Origin: Euzebya pacifica
GTDB taxonomy: Bacteria; Actinomycetota; Nitriliruptoria; Euzebyales; Euzebyaceae
Direction: 5' to 3'
Assembly: GCF_003344865.1 (NCBI RefSeq)
Contig: NZ_CP031165.1
Span: forward strand, 310,001 to 374,000
DNA length: 64,000 nucleotides
Made by a program: the position numbers and the translations under genes. Below, in pieces: positions 19,662 to 27,512 of this stretch. Below the pieces are notes generated by a model, which was not told where the DNA came from, did no database searches, and saw only the letters and a program-made list of their open reading frames with translations. The first letter of the stretch is position 1, and every line of letters begins with the position of its first letter.

Positions 19662-19665
19662 GCCC

Positions 19666-20913
19666 CTAGCCCTCTTCCCCGTCGGTGCTGAACGCCTTGA
19701 GCGCGGTGTCGGCGGCAGTGACCAACTCGGAAGTGCCGAACCCCGCGGTTCGCTCGACCCCGTCGCCCATCGCTCGGCTGAACGCGGCGACCACCGCGGC
19801 GTCGGGGGCGTTGCGCTTGCGGGCGTTGCCGGAGGACCGCCACTCGGCGAACAGGTCCTCGATCGGCGGCGCGTCCCCGGCCTCTTCTGTGGCGGTGATG
19901 GCCTTGACCGGCTGGTTGGCGACCACGTTGGCCAGGTCGAAGATGTCACAGTCGGGCGCCCAGGCGGCGACCAGGTCAGCCAGGTCGGCGATCGGGTCCG
20001 CTGACTGGACCCGGGCCTTGAGCAAGGTCCCGTCGAGCTTGCCGGCCGCGGCATCGGCCTCCAGTTGCTCCAGCGACCCCTCGAACTGGTGCAGCGGACG
20101 ACCGCCGGGCAGTGGCCGCTCCGTCACCCGCACGTCATCGCCCAGCTCGACGATCACGGCGTGCTTTCCCTGAGTCCGTTCACCGAAATCGATCGGCACC
20201 AGCGACCCTGCGTACCGGCCGGCCACAAGTCCTCCGGGTAGCAGCTGCGGGTCGTGGATGTGCCCGAACGCGGAGTACATGGCTGCGCCGAGCGACTCGA
20301 CGGTCGTGGTGTAGTCCTCGCCGACCGTGATGACCTTCTCCGACTTGCCGGGTCGCGCACCGGCGACGTGCAGGTGGGCGGTGTAGGTCACGATCCCCCT
20401 GTTGCCCGCGATCTGCTGGGCTTGTGCGAGCAGGTGAGTGTTGAGGCTGCGGACCCCATCGGCGTAGTTGCCCTCCAGCTTGGCCAGGTCGGCGATCGAC
20501 AGGCTGCTGATCAGGCTCGGCGGGATGAAGGGGACGGCGGTCAGGGCGAACCCGTCGCCGAGCTGCGGGATCTCCAGCACCTCCGGCGAATCGATGAACC
20601 ACAGGCGGCGGGGGTGGGCGATGCCGGCCATGTCGTGCAGCACGCGGAACAGCGCCAGCGAGTCGTGGTTTCCGGCGATCACGACGGTCGGGGCGACCGC
20701 CGACAGCCGGGCGAGGGCGCGAACGCCGAGGCGCATCGGCTCGTACGGCGGCCGGGACGAGTCGAAAAGGTCGCCGGAGTGGACGATCAGGTCTGGCTTC
20801 TCCTCCTGCGCGATATCGATCAGCGCCTTCATGGCGAGCGATTGGTCAGGGGTGCGGTCGTTGCGCCCGAGGCGAAGGCCCAGGTGCCAGTCGGAGGTGT
20901 GCAGCAGCTTCAC
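19666..20913 (-). CDS. sbcD: SbcD/Mre11-type nuclease
   Basis: 415-residue metallophosphoesterase of the Mre11/SbcD family, the nuclease subunit that works with SbcC/Rad50 on double-strand ends and hairpins. The full set of metal-binding motifs is visible: TSDWHLG, HSGDLFD, IAGNHDS, TAHLHVAG and FGHIHDP. The C-terminal third is a capping/Rad50-binding region. The start is a GTG that shares one base with the upstream herA stop (TAGTG), a mark of translational coupling. The link with HerA and NurA resembles archaeal Mre11-Rad50-HerA-NurA end-resection loci more than the usual two-gene bacterial sbcDC operon. Confidence 0.95.
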   Translation of the reverse strand: MKLLHTSDWHLGLRLGRNDRTPDQSLAMKALIDIAQEEKPDLIVHSGDLFDSSRPPYEPMRLGVRALARLSAVAPTVVIAGNHDSLALFRVLHDMAGIAHPRRLWFIDSPEVLEIPQLGDGFALTAVPFIPPSLISSLSIADLAKLEGNYADGVRSLNTHLLAQAQQIAGNRGIVTYTAHLHVAGARPGKSEKVITVGEDYTTTVESLGAAMYSAFGHIHDPQLLPGGLVAGRYAGSLVPIDFGERTQGKHAVIVELGDDVRVTERPLPGGRPLHQFEGSLEQLEADAAAGKLDGTLLKARVQSADPIADLADLVAAWAPDCDIFDLANVVANQPVKAITATEEAGDAPPIEDLFAEWRSSGNARKRNAPDAAVVAAFSRAMGDGVERTAGFGTSELVTAADTALKAFSTDGEEG

Positions 20914-22745
20914 TAGAACGGCATCCCGTCGTCGGAGTCGGGCTGGGCCTGCCCGGCGAGCTTCTCGATGATGTCGGTGGCCACCGTCGCGGTGCCGGCG
21001 TCCTTGGCCTCGTCAGGATTGGTGGCATACGGCGGCCACGGGAACCGGATGGGGACCGGCTCGGGCACGACCGGCTGGGCGACGACCATCGTCCCGGGCA
21101 TGAACCGGGTGGCGCGCTCACGCAGGGTCGGAGAGAGGAACTTGTAGGCGTCGGACTCGCCCGCGTCGAGGCGGCCCGCCACCTTCAGCGCGGCGTTGCG
21201 CGGCAGCGCCGGGTTGACCGCTGAGGCGGCCTGCTGGGCGCCGATCAGCAAGACGCCGAGGGAGCGACCACGCTCGGCGATATCCACCAGCAGCTCCTTC
21301 AGCGGGCTGAACCCCTGCCGTGGGGCGTACTTGTTGAGCTCGTCGAGGACGACGAACCGGAGAGGAAGCCGGCCGACGCCCTGCTTGTCGGCCCACACCT
21401 TGTCCAGCAGCGCACCGACGACGAACCGTTGGGCGTCGTCGTGGAGGCGGGAGATGTCAACGACGTGGATCCGCCCGTTCTCCAGGTCGACAGGGGTGAC
21501 ACCGGTGGAGACGAGCCGGCCGATCCGGCGTCGGAGCTTGGCCAACCGCCGGATGAACGCGCCCCGCGTGCCCATCGCCGAACGGCCGAACCACTCGTTC
21601 TGGGTTTCTTCGTCGGCGTCGGACATCGCGACCAGGTGGTCGATCAGGTGCTCGAAGCTGCGGATGATGGTGCCCGCGGACCCGGGTGCTTGGTCGGGTT
21701 CGCGGCCAGCCAGGCGGTCGGGGTTGTAGCCGGCGTCGGCGGGGGAGTGCTTGAGCAGGACGACGGCGCCCGTCGTGTCGTTCTGCAGTCGGCGCACTCG
21801 GCGAAGCAGTTCGATGCGGACGTGCTGTTCAACGAGGCCGACCTGGGTGTTGCGCTCGTCCTCGGCGGTGAAGCAGAACTGCAGCAGCTGCTGGCGGATG
21901 AAGTCCTCGGGCGTCCAGCCGTAGGGGTGGACCTCGTTGCGGTTGCGGCTGTGGATGTCGGCGATCACGCTGCCGGACTGCGACTCCAGTCGAGGTGCGT
22001 ACAGGCTGACGGACTGGAAGGGGGCGGGGTCGTCGGTACCGAGCGTGGCCCACTGGTCCGGGGCGTCCGGGTGCTCGTCCCAGCGGCTGTTGGCCCGGTC
22101 GATGTGGAGGAGGTCCTCGCCCTTGGTGTTGAACACCAGCGCCCGTGTGCGGTTCCGCTCCGTTCGTCCGCCGAGCAGGTCGATGCCGGCATCGGTTTCG
22201 AGCAGCTGGTAGAGGAGGAACAGGGCATAGGAGGTCTTCGTGGCGACGCCCGAGACCCCGGAGATGGAGACGTGACCGCCAGCGCGTCCGTCGACGAACC
22301 GCATGTCGGCGTGGACAGGCCGACCCCCCATGTCCAAGCCGATCGGCAGCTTGGCGTCCATCTGGTCCTCGAACAACGCGAGCGCGCGAAGGTCGCCGTC
22401 CGATCGGTGGACTGCAGAGCCGGCGTTGGGTGCGACGAAGGTCTCGGGGAAGACCCGAAGGAGCGTGACCTCGGCACGGCGAACGTGCTCGGCTGGGAGG
22501 ATCCGGTCCGCGACGCGGGCGGTGTCGGAGGGAAGGTCTGCGCCTTCCAGCCGGCTGAAGAGCTCGGTGACGATCCCGAAGTGGACGACCTCTTGTCCGC
22601 CCGGGAGGGTCGTCGGGATCGCGAGAAGTTCGTCGAGCTGAACCAACGCGTCGTCTTCGAGGACGACATGGATACGACGCGACGAGCTTTCTTGTGAGCC
22701 GTCGACGAGGCCGATGGGCGGGGTGGTGGGCTGCGGGATGTCCAT
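20913..22745 (-). CDS. herA: HerA-like hexameric DNA-translocase ATPase
   Basis: 610-residue FtsK/HerA-superfamily ATPase. The Walker B motif is FVVLDELNKYAPRQG near residue 463, followed by IAERGRSLGVLLIGAQQA, the sensor region typical of HerA/DUF87 proteins. The P-loop is unusual: SGVSGVATKTSY near residue 162, where the glycine before Lys-Thr is replaced. The N-terminal 140 residues would match the HAS-barrel position. The gene sits between nurA (5-bp gap) and sbcD (1-base overlap). In archaea HerA pumps DNA for the NurA nuclease next to Mre11-Rad50; the same teamwork is inferred here. Confidence 0.85.
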   Translation of the reverse strand: MDIPQPTTPPIGLVDGSQESSSRRIHVVLEDDALVQLDELLAIPTTLPGGQEVVHFGIVTELFSRLEGADLPSDTARVADRILPAEHVRRAEVTLLRVFPETFVAPNAGSAVHRSDGDLRALALFEDQMDAKLPIGLDMGGRPVHADMRFVDGRAGGHVSISGVSGVATKTSYALFLLYQLLETDAGIDLLGGRTERNRTRALVFNTKGEDLLHIDRANSRWDEHPDAPDQWATLGTDDPAPFQSVSLYAPRLESQSGSVIADIHSRNRNEVHPYGWTPEDFIRQQLLQFCFTAEDERNTQVGLVEQHVRIELLRRVRRLQNDTTGAVVLLKHSPADAGYNPDRLAGREPDQAPGSAGTIIRSFEHLIDHLVAMSDADEETQNEWFGRSAMGTRGAFIRRLAKLRRRIGRLVSTGVTPVDLENGRIHVVDISRLHDDAQRFVVGALLDKVWADKQGVGRLPLRFVVLDELNKYAPRQGFSPLKELLVDIAERGRSLGVLLIGAQQAASAVNPALPRNAALKVAGRLDAGESDAYKFLSPTLRERATRFMPGTMVVAQPVVPEPVPIRFPWPPYATNPDEAKDAGTATVATDIIEKLAGQAQPDSDDGMPF

Positions 22746-22750
22746 GAGTC

Positions 22751-23704
22751 CTAGGGGGTCTGAGCGTTGAGCTGGAGTACGGCCGCGCGAACGGCGCGAA
22801 GTGCGAGGGCCGGGTTGCCTCCGACGCGGTGGAGGTGACGCTCCAGCCCCGCGATCGGCGTCAGGTTCACCGGTGCGCGGGGGTCACGATGGGGTGTTGA
22901 GGCGTAGCCCGGAAGCCATGCGCTGGCCTGTTCGAGGGTCTGTTGCGCGGTGCTGAGGCCGGCGAGCGCGGGCACCTCGATCCGCACGATGCCTGCCCAG
23001 GGGGACGCCCACGGGCCGCTGTCGCCGATCCGGAGGTAGCAGGCGAACGTGTCGGCGCCGATGGCGAAGATGCTGGTGCGTTGTCCGGGCTTGAGTTCGG
23101 GCACGCGGGCCCAGTGCTCGGGTGCAAGCATGCGACGGTGATGCGTCTTCACGTAGCCGATGACCGGTGTGCTTCGACTCTTGCGGATGTTGCTCAGGGG
23201 ACCGTCGAGGACGGTGAGCCACCCGTTGTCACACAGCATTTCGCCGAGCTTGCCTTCGGCGTCGCGCATCGCCCGCTGGAGTCGGTTGCGGGCGTCGTTC
23301 ATGTCCCCCGACACGGCGAAACCTGTCCAGCTCCACCCCTGCGACTGGGAGGGCAGGTCGATGGGGTAGCCACCGCACATGATGCTGACGCGTTCATGGG
23401 TGACGTAGTCGATGCGCAGGGGTGCATCGACCATGCCCAGCACGGCTCCTGTCGCCCAGCACCCGGCCAAGCCGGGCGTGACGGTGCCATCCGACTCCAT
23501 ACGGGTGAGTCGGGCCTCGGTGAGCATGGTGCCGTCCACGAACGCGATGCCGTCGGGCGGCCCGCACGGGGGCGGAGTGGTTGCGGTGAAGCTCCCGTCG
23601 CCCTCCACGATGTCGCACTCGACGTCCGCGGGTCCTTCCTGACCTGCGTTGAACGCAGCCCCGTAACCCACGTCGAACGGTTCGACGCCGTACAACCCTG
23701 GCAA
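22751..23704 (-). CDS. nurA: NurA-like nuclease
   Basis: 317-residue protein identified as NurA-like from two acidic motifs, IAFVDGTMLTEARL (Asp near residue 57) and WLTVLDGPLSN (Asp near 167), followed by VIGYVKTHHRRML with the conserved lysine near 186. This is the RNase H-like arrangement of NurA 5'-3' nucleases. The start is a TTG with AAGGAG 8 bases upstream. It is the first gene of the operon and directly precedes herA, the usual partner order. Overall similarity to characterised NurA proteins could not be measured; the call rests on motifs plus neighbours. Confidence 0.78.
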   Translation of the reverse strand: MPGLYGVEPFDVGYGAAFNAGQEGPADVECDIVEGDGSFTATTPPPCGPPDGIAFVDGTMLTEARLTRMESDGTVTPGLAGCWATGAVLGMVDAPLRIDYVTHERVSIMCGGYPIDLPSQSQGWSWTGFAVSGDMNDARNRLQRAMRDAEGKLGEMLCDNGWLTVLDGPLSNIRKSRSTPVIGYVKTHHRRMLAPEHWARVPELKPGQRTSIFAIGADTFACYLRIGDSGPWASPWAGIVRIEVPALAGLSTAQQTLEQASAWLPGYASTPHRDPRAPVNLTPIAGLERHLHRVGGNPALALRAVRAAVLQLNAQTP

Positions 23705-23844
23705 TGCTCTCTCTCCTTCTGCTCATGTGGATACTGATGCGAGCATGCCGAGTCCATCTCGTCACATGTGACGCCACAACCCTATCGGGTTCGCAGGTCT
23801 TCCATTCGTGGCGCCGTGCGAATTCGCACGGCGCCTGGAGCGAT

Positions 23845-26157
23845 CTAGCCCCAGTGATCGCGTTGGTAGTCGATCATGTCGTCGCCGTGGAGCTGCTTCG
23901 TCGCGTTTCCCGTCCTGACCCAGAACTCGGTGGGTGATCCGCCTCCCTGATGGGGTTTGGCGAAGACGGGCTTGCCGGACGCCGCAACCGAAACGATGCA
24001 GACGTCGCGGCCCTCGGCCTCCTCGAAGTGGATTCGCACAGTGGCAGCCGTGTGCACCGACAGGTTCGCGTCGAGCACCTGTCGGAGGAACAGCTCGTAG
24101 CCGTCTCGGTTGGCCTTGCTGCCGAGCGTCTGCATGTCCAAGTCGAGGCCGATAACGTTTCCGTCGTCCTCGACCCCGACGAGCAGATTTCCACCCTCCG
24201 CGTTGAGGAACCCACAAACTGTCTTGACGATGACGTGCTCCATCTTCTTGTCGGCTTGACCAGCGCGAACGTTCCAGCGTGCGGTCGACTTGAACTCCTG
24301 CGTCTGCGACTCGCCGATGGTGATCATGTCGGCCAAAGTGGTGGAGGGGCTCGAGTGGGACCGCTCCTCCCACAGCCGCTCGAACCCGTCTCGGACTACC
24401 TCCGCGATAAGCGACCTCCGGCGCTCCAGGAACGTCATGTAGTCAAGTTGCTCCCAGCCCACGGGTAGGGCGTGCCAATAGGCCTGCCGCTTCACTCGCT
24501 CCGGTTCCATGGCCTCAGTCATCGCAGGCCAGTAGACGACCGGATCGTCGGCGCTGATGGTTGCGTTTTCGGGCCAGTCGAGGAACGCCATGTTGGCGAT
24601 GGCGTTCACGCGACGTGCGCCGCTGACACCTTCCTTCCCGAGGAAGGCCTTCGGGAACAGGTGGTGGCGTTCGATGGAACGTGGAGCGGTGACGTTCGGG
24701 TCCAGCAGCTCGCGGATCCGCAGGTCGCTGAACAGGGCCTCGGCGTCGAGGAGATTGAGCGAGGCCCAGTACGCGAAGAGGACTGGCGAGCGCGCAGAGG
24801 AAGTGTCCAGACGATTGGGTAGAGAGATCTCCCAGTAGTCCCGGGTGAAGTTCGCCCGAACGATGCGGTCGAGCTCGCCGCAGAAGGCGTCTGCGTCGCC
24901 TGGGTCCAGCGCCGCGACGCGCCCGAGGTCTGCCTCGATCTGGCTCTCCGGCGACGAGGTGTAGCGGCCAGTCGTGTGGGACATGAAGAACCACCTGGCG
25001 ATGACGCCGCGCAGTCGCTTGTGATCCAGCCCGAAGTCCCTCTTGCCGATCAGCCAGAGGATGTAGGTGAAGACGACCGCGTTCTCCGACGTGATCATTC
25101 GCCGGCTGCGAAATCCAGCGTGGGTCAGGCACTTGAGGAATTCGTGCCAGTTGGTCAGGTCGAGGACCTCGTCCTGTGCGTGTCGGAGTTCGTCGAACTG
25201 TTCGTCACGCCTCTCCTCAGACACATCGCCGGTCTCGAGATCCTTGCCTCGAAGGATGTTGTAGACGTGCTGCAGTCGGCCGCGCCGGAACGCAAGACCG
25301 ATTCCAGCGCGGAGAAGTTGGTCGGGACTCGGGTCGATGAATGGGTTCTTCGGTGAGGGCCCCTGAACGCCGGGGTCGACAGCATCGCGGCAGAACTGCT
25401 CGAGCTGACGACGACCCTTCTCCCAGTGCACCGACATCAAGGTGAGGATGAAGTCGGCTTGGTTCAGCTTGACGCCCTCGGAGTTGATGCGAACGAAGAT
25501 CTCTGCGACCTGCCCCTCGTCGGCCGCTGCGTTCAGCTCGATGACCTGAAAGCGAAAGTTCTGCAGGTCGTAGACGCGGTCGATCCTGTCCTCGAGTGCG
25601 TCCTCGTCTGCCTCGGTCAGATCGCCGTCCCGAGCCTCGGCGAGACGAGCGAGGAATCCCCGGACGGTGGGTCGATACCCGTTGTTCCACAGCGCAGTGA
25701 TGTCCGGTATGAACTCTGGGTCCTTCTCGATGGCCGCGTCCGTCACCTCGAAGGACTCGTCGCTCGGTCGGAAGGCGATACGAATGCGCTTCTCCTGGAA
25801 CGTCTTGGTCAGGACTGCCTGGCCGGTGAGGACCGCGTAGAGGGACGTGAGACGTTGCTGACCATCGACGATCAGCATCTTCGCCACACGTTCGCTGTCG
25901 CCCCCACCCACCTGTCGGGTACCGACATCGGCGCCGGTCTCCCAGAACATCAGCGTGCCGACTGGATAGCCGCGGTAGAGCGAGTCGAACAAGTCGCGGG
26001 TCTTTGCCGAGGACCAGACGAATGGCCGTTGGATGTCAGGAAGCGCGATGTTTCCGTGCTTGATGTCCTCGACCAAGTGGGTCAGGGAGTAGCCGGTGTC
26101 GCGGTAGAGCGTGGGGGTCAATGGGGGGCCTTCGGAGAAGCTGGGCGGGTACTGCAT
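23845..26157 (-). CDS. DUF262/DUF1524 (GmrSD-like) protein fused to AlbA_2 domain
   Basis: 770-residue multidomain protein. The N-terminal DUF262 module carries IALPDIQRPFVW and IVDGQQRLTSLY (near residue 97), the DGQQR signature of GmrS-type NTPases. A DUF1524-like His-Asn nuclease region follows near residue 494 (ERHHLFPKAFLG, then NAIANMAFLDW). The C-terminal 160 residues form an AlbA_2/Schlafen-type domain (ESQTQEFKSTARWN, NAEGGNLLVGVEDDG). GmrSD enzymes are type IV restriction systems that cut modified DNA; the AlbA_2 fusion may add nucleic-acid binding. It stands alone, 140 bp upstream of nurA and divergent from the radical SAM cassette. Function as a defence effector is inferred from family. 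Confidence 0.87.
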   Translation of the reverse strand: MQYPPSFSEGPPLTPTLYRDTGYSLTHLVEDIKHGNIALPDIQRPFVWSSAKTRDLFDSLYRGYPVGTLMFWETGADVGTRQVGGGDSERVAKMLIVDGQQRLTSLYAVLTGQAVLTKTFQEKRIRIAFRPSDESFEVTDAAIEKDPEFIPDITALWNNGYRPTVRGFLARLAEARDGDLTEADEDALEDRIDRVYDLQNFRFQVIELNAAADEGQVAEIFVRINSEGVKLNQADFILTLMSVHWEKGRRQLEQFCRDAVDPGVQGPSPKNPFIDPSPDQLLRAGIGLAFRRGRLQHVYNILRGKDLETGDVSEERRDEQFDELRHAQDEVLDLTNWHEFLKCLTHAGFRSRRMITSENAVVFTYILWLIGKRDFGLDHKRLRGVIARWFFMSHTTGRYTSSPESQIEADLGRVAALDPGDADAFCGELDRIVRANFTRDYWEISLPNRLDTSSARSPVLFAYWASLNLLDAEALFSDLRIRELLDPNVTAPRSIERHHLFPKAFLGKEGVSGARRVNAIANMAFLDWPENATISADDPVVYWPAMTEAMEPERVKRQAYWHALPVGWEQLDYMTFLERRRSLIAEVVRDGFERLWEERSHSSPSTTLADMITIGESQTQEFKSTARWNVRAGQADKKMEHVIVKTVCGFLNAEGGNLLVGVEDDGNVIGLDLDMQTLGSKANRDGYELFLRQVLDANLSVHTAATVRIHFEEAEGRDVCIVSVAASGKPVFAKPHQGGGSPTEFWVRTGNATKQLHGDDMIDYQRDHWG

Positions 26158-26308
26158 GGACTAGAACGACAGTTGGTCGCTTGCGTTGCGGTCCTGCTGC
26201 ACCGGTCCTCGCCCTTCCTGTAACCCATGTACAGCTAGCCGGATTGTCGCTAGGCTGTCTGGATGGCCCCTCCGCGGGTCGGAGTGTTCAGTCGCGAGGG
26301 GTGTTCAC
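26158..26308. promoter_or_regulatory. Divergent intergenic region between GmrSD-like gene and radical SAM cassette
   Basis: 151 bp between divergent start codons, expected to hold promoters for both. A GAGGGG ribosome site precedes the plus-strand start. An imperfect inverted repeat near 26232-26256 (agctagcc ... gctaggct) could be an operator, but this is weak. Confidence 0.35.
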
Positions 26309-26644
26309 ATGGGCGATCTGCATTTGGGTGGATCCAAGGTCTCGCTGCGGGCGCACGCGCAGAGGGACGGACGGATCCTGCTCATCGCTGAAGCCACCGG
26401 CGAGGTGGTCCACACGTTCGAGGACCACGCCGAGGGGATGCAGTGTCTGACGAGCTTGGCCACGGCGTTGACCAGCCCCGATGCACGGACTCGCACACGG
26501 GTTGAACGCACGAGTCGCGCCCAGACCCTTCAGGACGACGGGGACGGTCGGGCCTACCGCGTTGAGGACATCCGACGGGTCCCTGCTGAGCGATCCCAAG
26601 GGCCCCTCCGAACCGTTCCCGACGGGGCTGCCCATGACTGTTGA
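26309..26644 (+). CDS. Hypothetical protein, first gene of radical SAM cassette
   Basis: 111-residue protein with no recognised domain. The N-terminal half (VSLRAHAQRDGRILLIAEATGEVVHTF) looks like a short beta-rich fold; the C-terminal half is charged and Arg-rich. The ATG at 26309 is preferred over one at 26186 because GAGGGG lies upstream at a suitable distance and the longer version would extend into the divergent promoter region. Its last codons overlap the start of the radical SAM gene by 11 bp, suggesting an operon. Function unknown. Confidence 0.6.
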   Translation: MGDLHLGGSKVSLRAHAQRDGRILLIAEATGEVVHTFEDHAEGMQCLTSLATALTSPDARTRTRVERTSRAQTLQDDGDGRAYRVEDIRRVPAERSQGPLRTVPDGAAHDC

Positions 26645-27512
26645 GGGGACAAACCGCGCGGACGAGCAACTGTCGCTCTTGGGAATGGAACAAGGGTCGG
26701 AAGGCCCCGAAGAGCTTGGCGGCGCACGGATTGCCTACAAGGACACGTCGACAATCCTCACGCGGGCCAGCGGGTTCATGTCCGACTACGACTTCACGCT
26801 CAACCCCTACCGCGGATGTGCGTTCGGTTGCCCCTACTGCTACGCCGCCTTCTTCACGCGGGACACGGCGGAGCAGGACTCCTGGGGACGTTGGGTGGAG
26901 GTCAAGTCCAACGCACTCGCGAAGCTGCGTCGCATGCGCACGCCTCTGGAAGGTGCCCGCATCTACATGAGTAGCGTCACCGACCCCTACCAGCCCATCG
27001 AACGCCATCTCCAACTGGTCAGATCACTGCTCGAGGAGCTCGTCAATCTCCAGCCGCGACTGGTTGTCCAGACCAGGAGCCCGCTCGTCACGCGTGATGT
27101 CGACCTACTCGGTCAGCTGCGGACAGTCCGCGTCAACATGACGGTGACCACCGACGACGACGAGGTTCGGCAGGCCTTCGAACCTCGGTGCTCCCCCATC
27201 GATGCGCGGTTGCGTGCCATCGCAGAGGTTCACGAGGCGGGACTCCCCGCCTCGATCACCATGACTCCTCTGCTGCCAGTCGCCGATCCGACGAGCTTCG
27301 CGCAACGCCTCCTGGCGACTGGAGTCACACATTTCGTCGTGCAGCCGTTCCACACCGGTCGCAGTCGGTTCGTGGCGGGGACCGGCAAAGCGGCGCTGGC
27401 CATGGTCGAAGAACGGTCGTGGACCCAGGAGCGCTACCGAGAGACGGTCGAGGTCCTGCGGGCACTACTACCGACACTGGACGAGGGACGGGAGGGGTTC
27501 GCACCAGCATGA
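26634..27512 (+). CDS. Radical SAM protein (SPL/Rv2578c-like)
   Basis: 292-residue radical SAM enzyme. The 4Fe-4S cluster motif CxxxCxxC is visible as GCAFGCPYCYA near residues 61-71, preceded by FTLNPYRG, as in the spore-photoproduct-lyase/Rv2578c group. SSVTDPYQPIE and later TMTPLLPVADP fit the barrel of that group. The reaction is not predictable; relatives include DNA-photoproduct repair enzymes and uncharacterised proteins. The ATG at 26634 begins shortly before the preceding stop, and its own stop overlaps the next gene start (ATGA). Three consecutive coupled genes imply one transcript. A nucleic-acid modification role is inference. Confidence 0.85.
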   Translation: MTVEGTNRADEQLSLLGMEQGSEGPEELGGARIAYKDTSTILTRASGFMSDYDFTLNPYRGCAFGCPYCYAAFFTRDTAEQDSWGRWVEVKSNALAKLRRMRTPLEGARIYMSSVTDPYQPIERHLQLVRSLLEELVNLQPRLVVQTRSPLVTRDVDLLGQLRTVRVNMTVTTDDDEVRQAFEPRCSPIDARLRAIAEVHEAGLPASITMTPLLPVADPTSFAQRLLATGVTHFVVQPFHTGRSRFVAGTGKAALAMVEERSWTQERYRETVEVLRALLPTLDEGREGFAPA

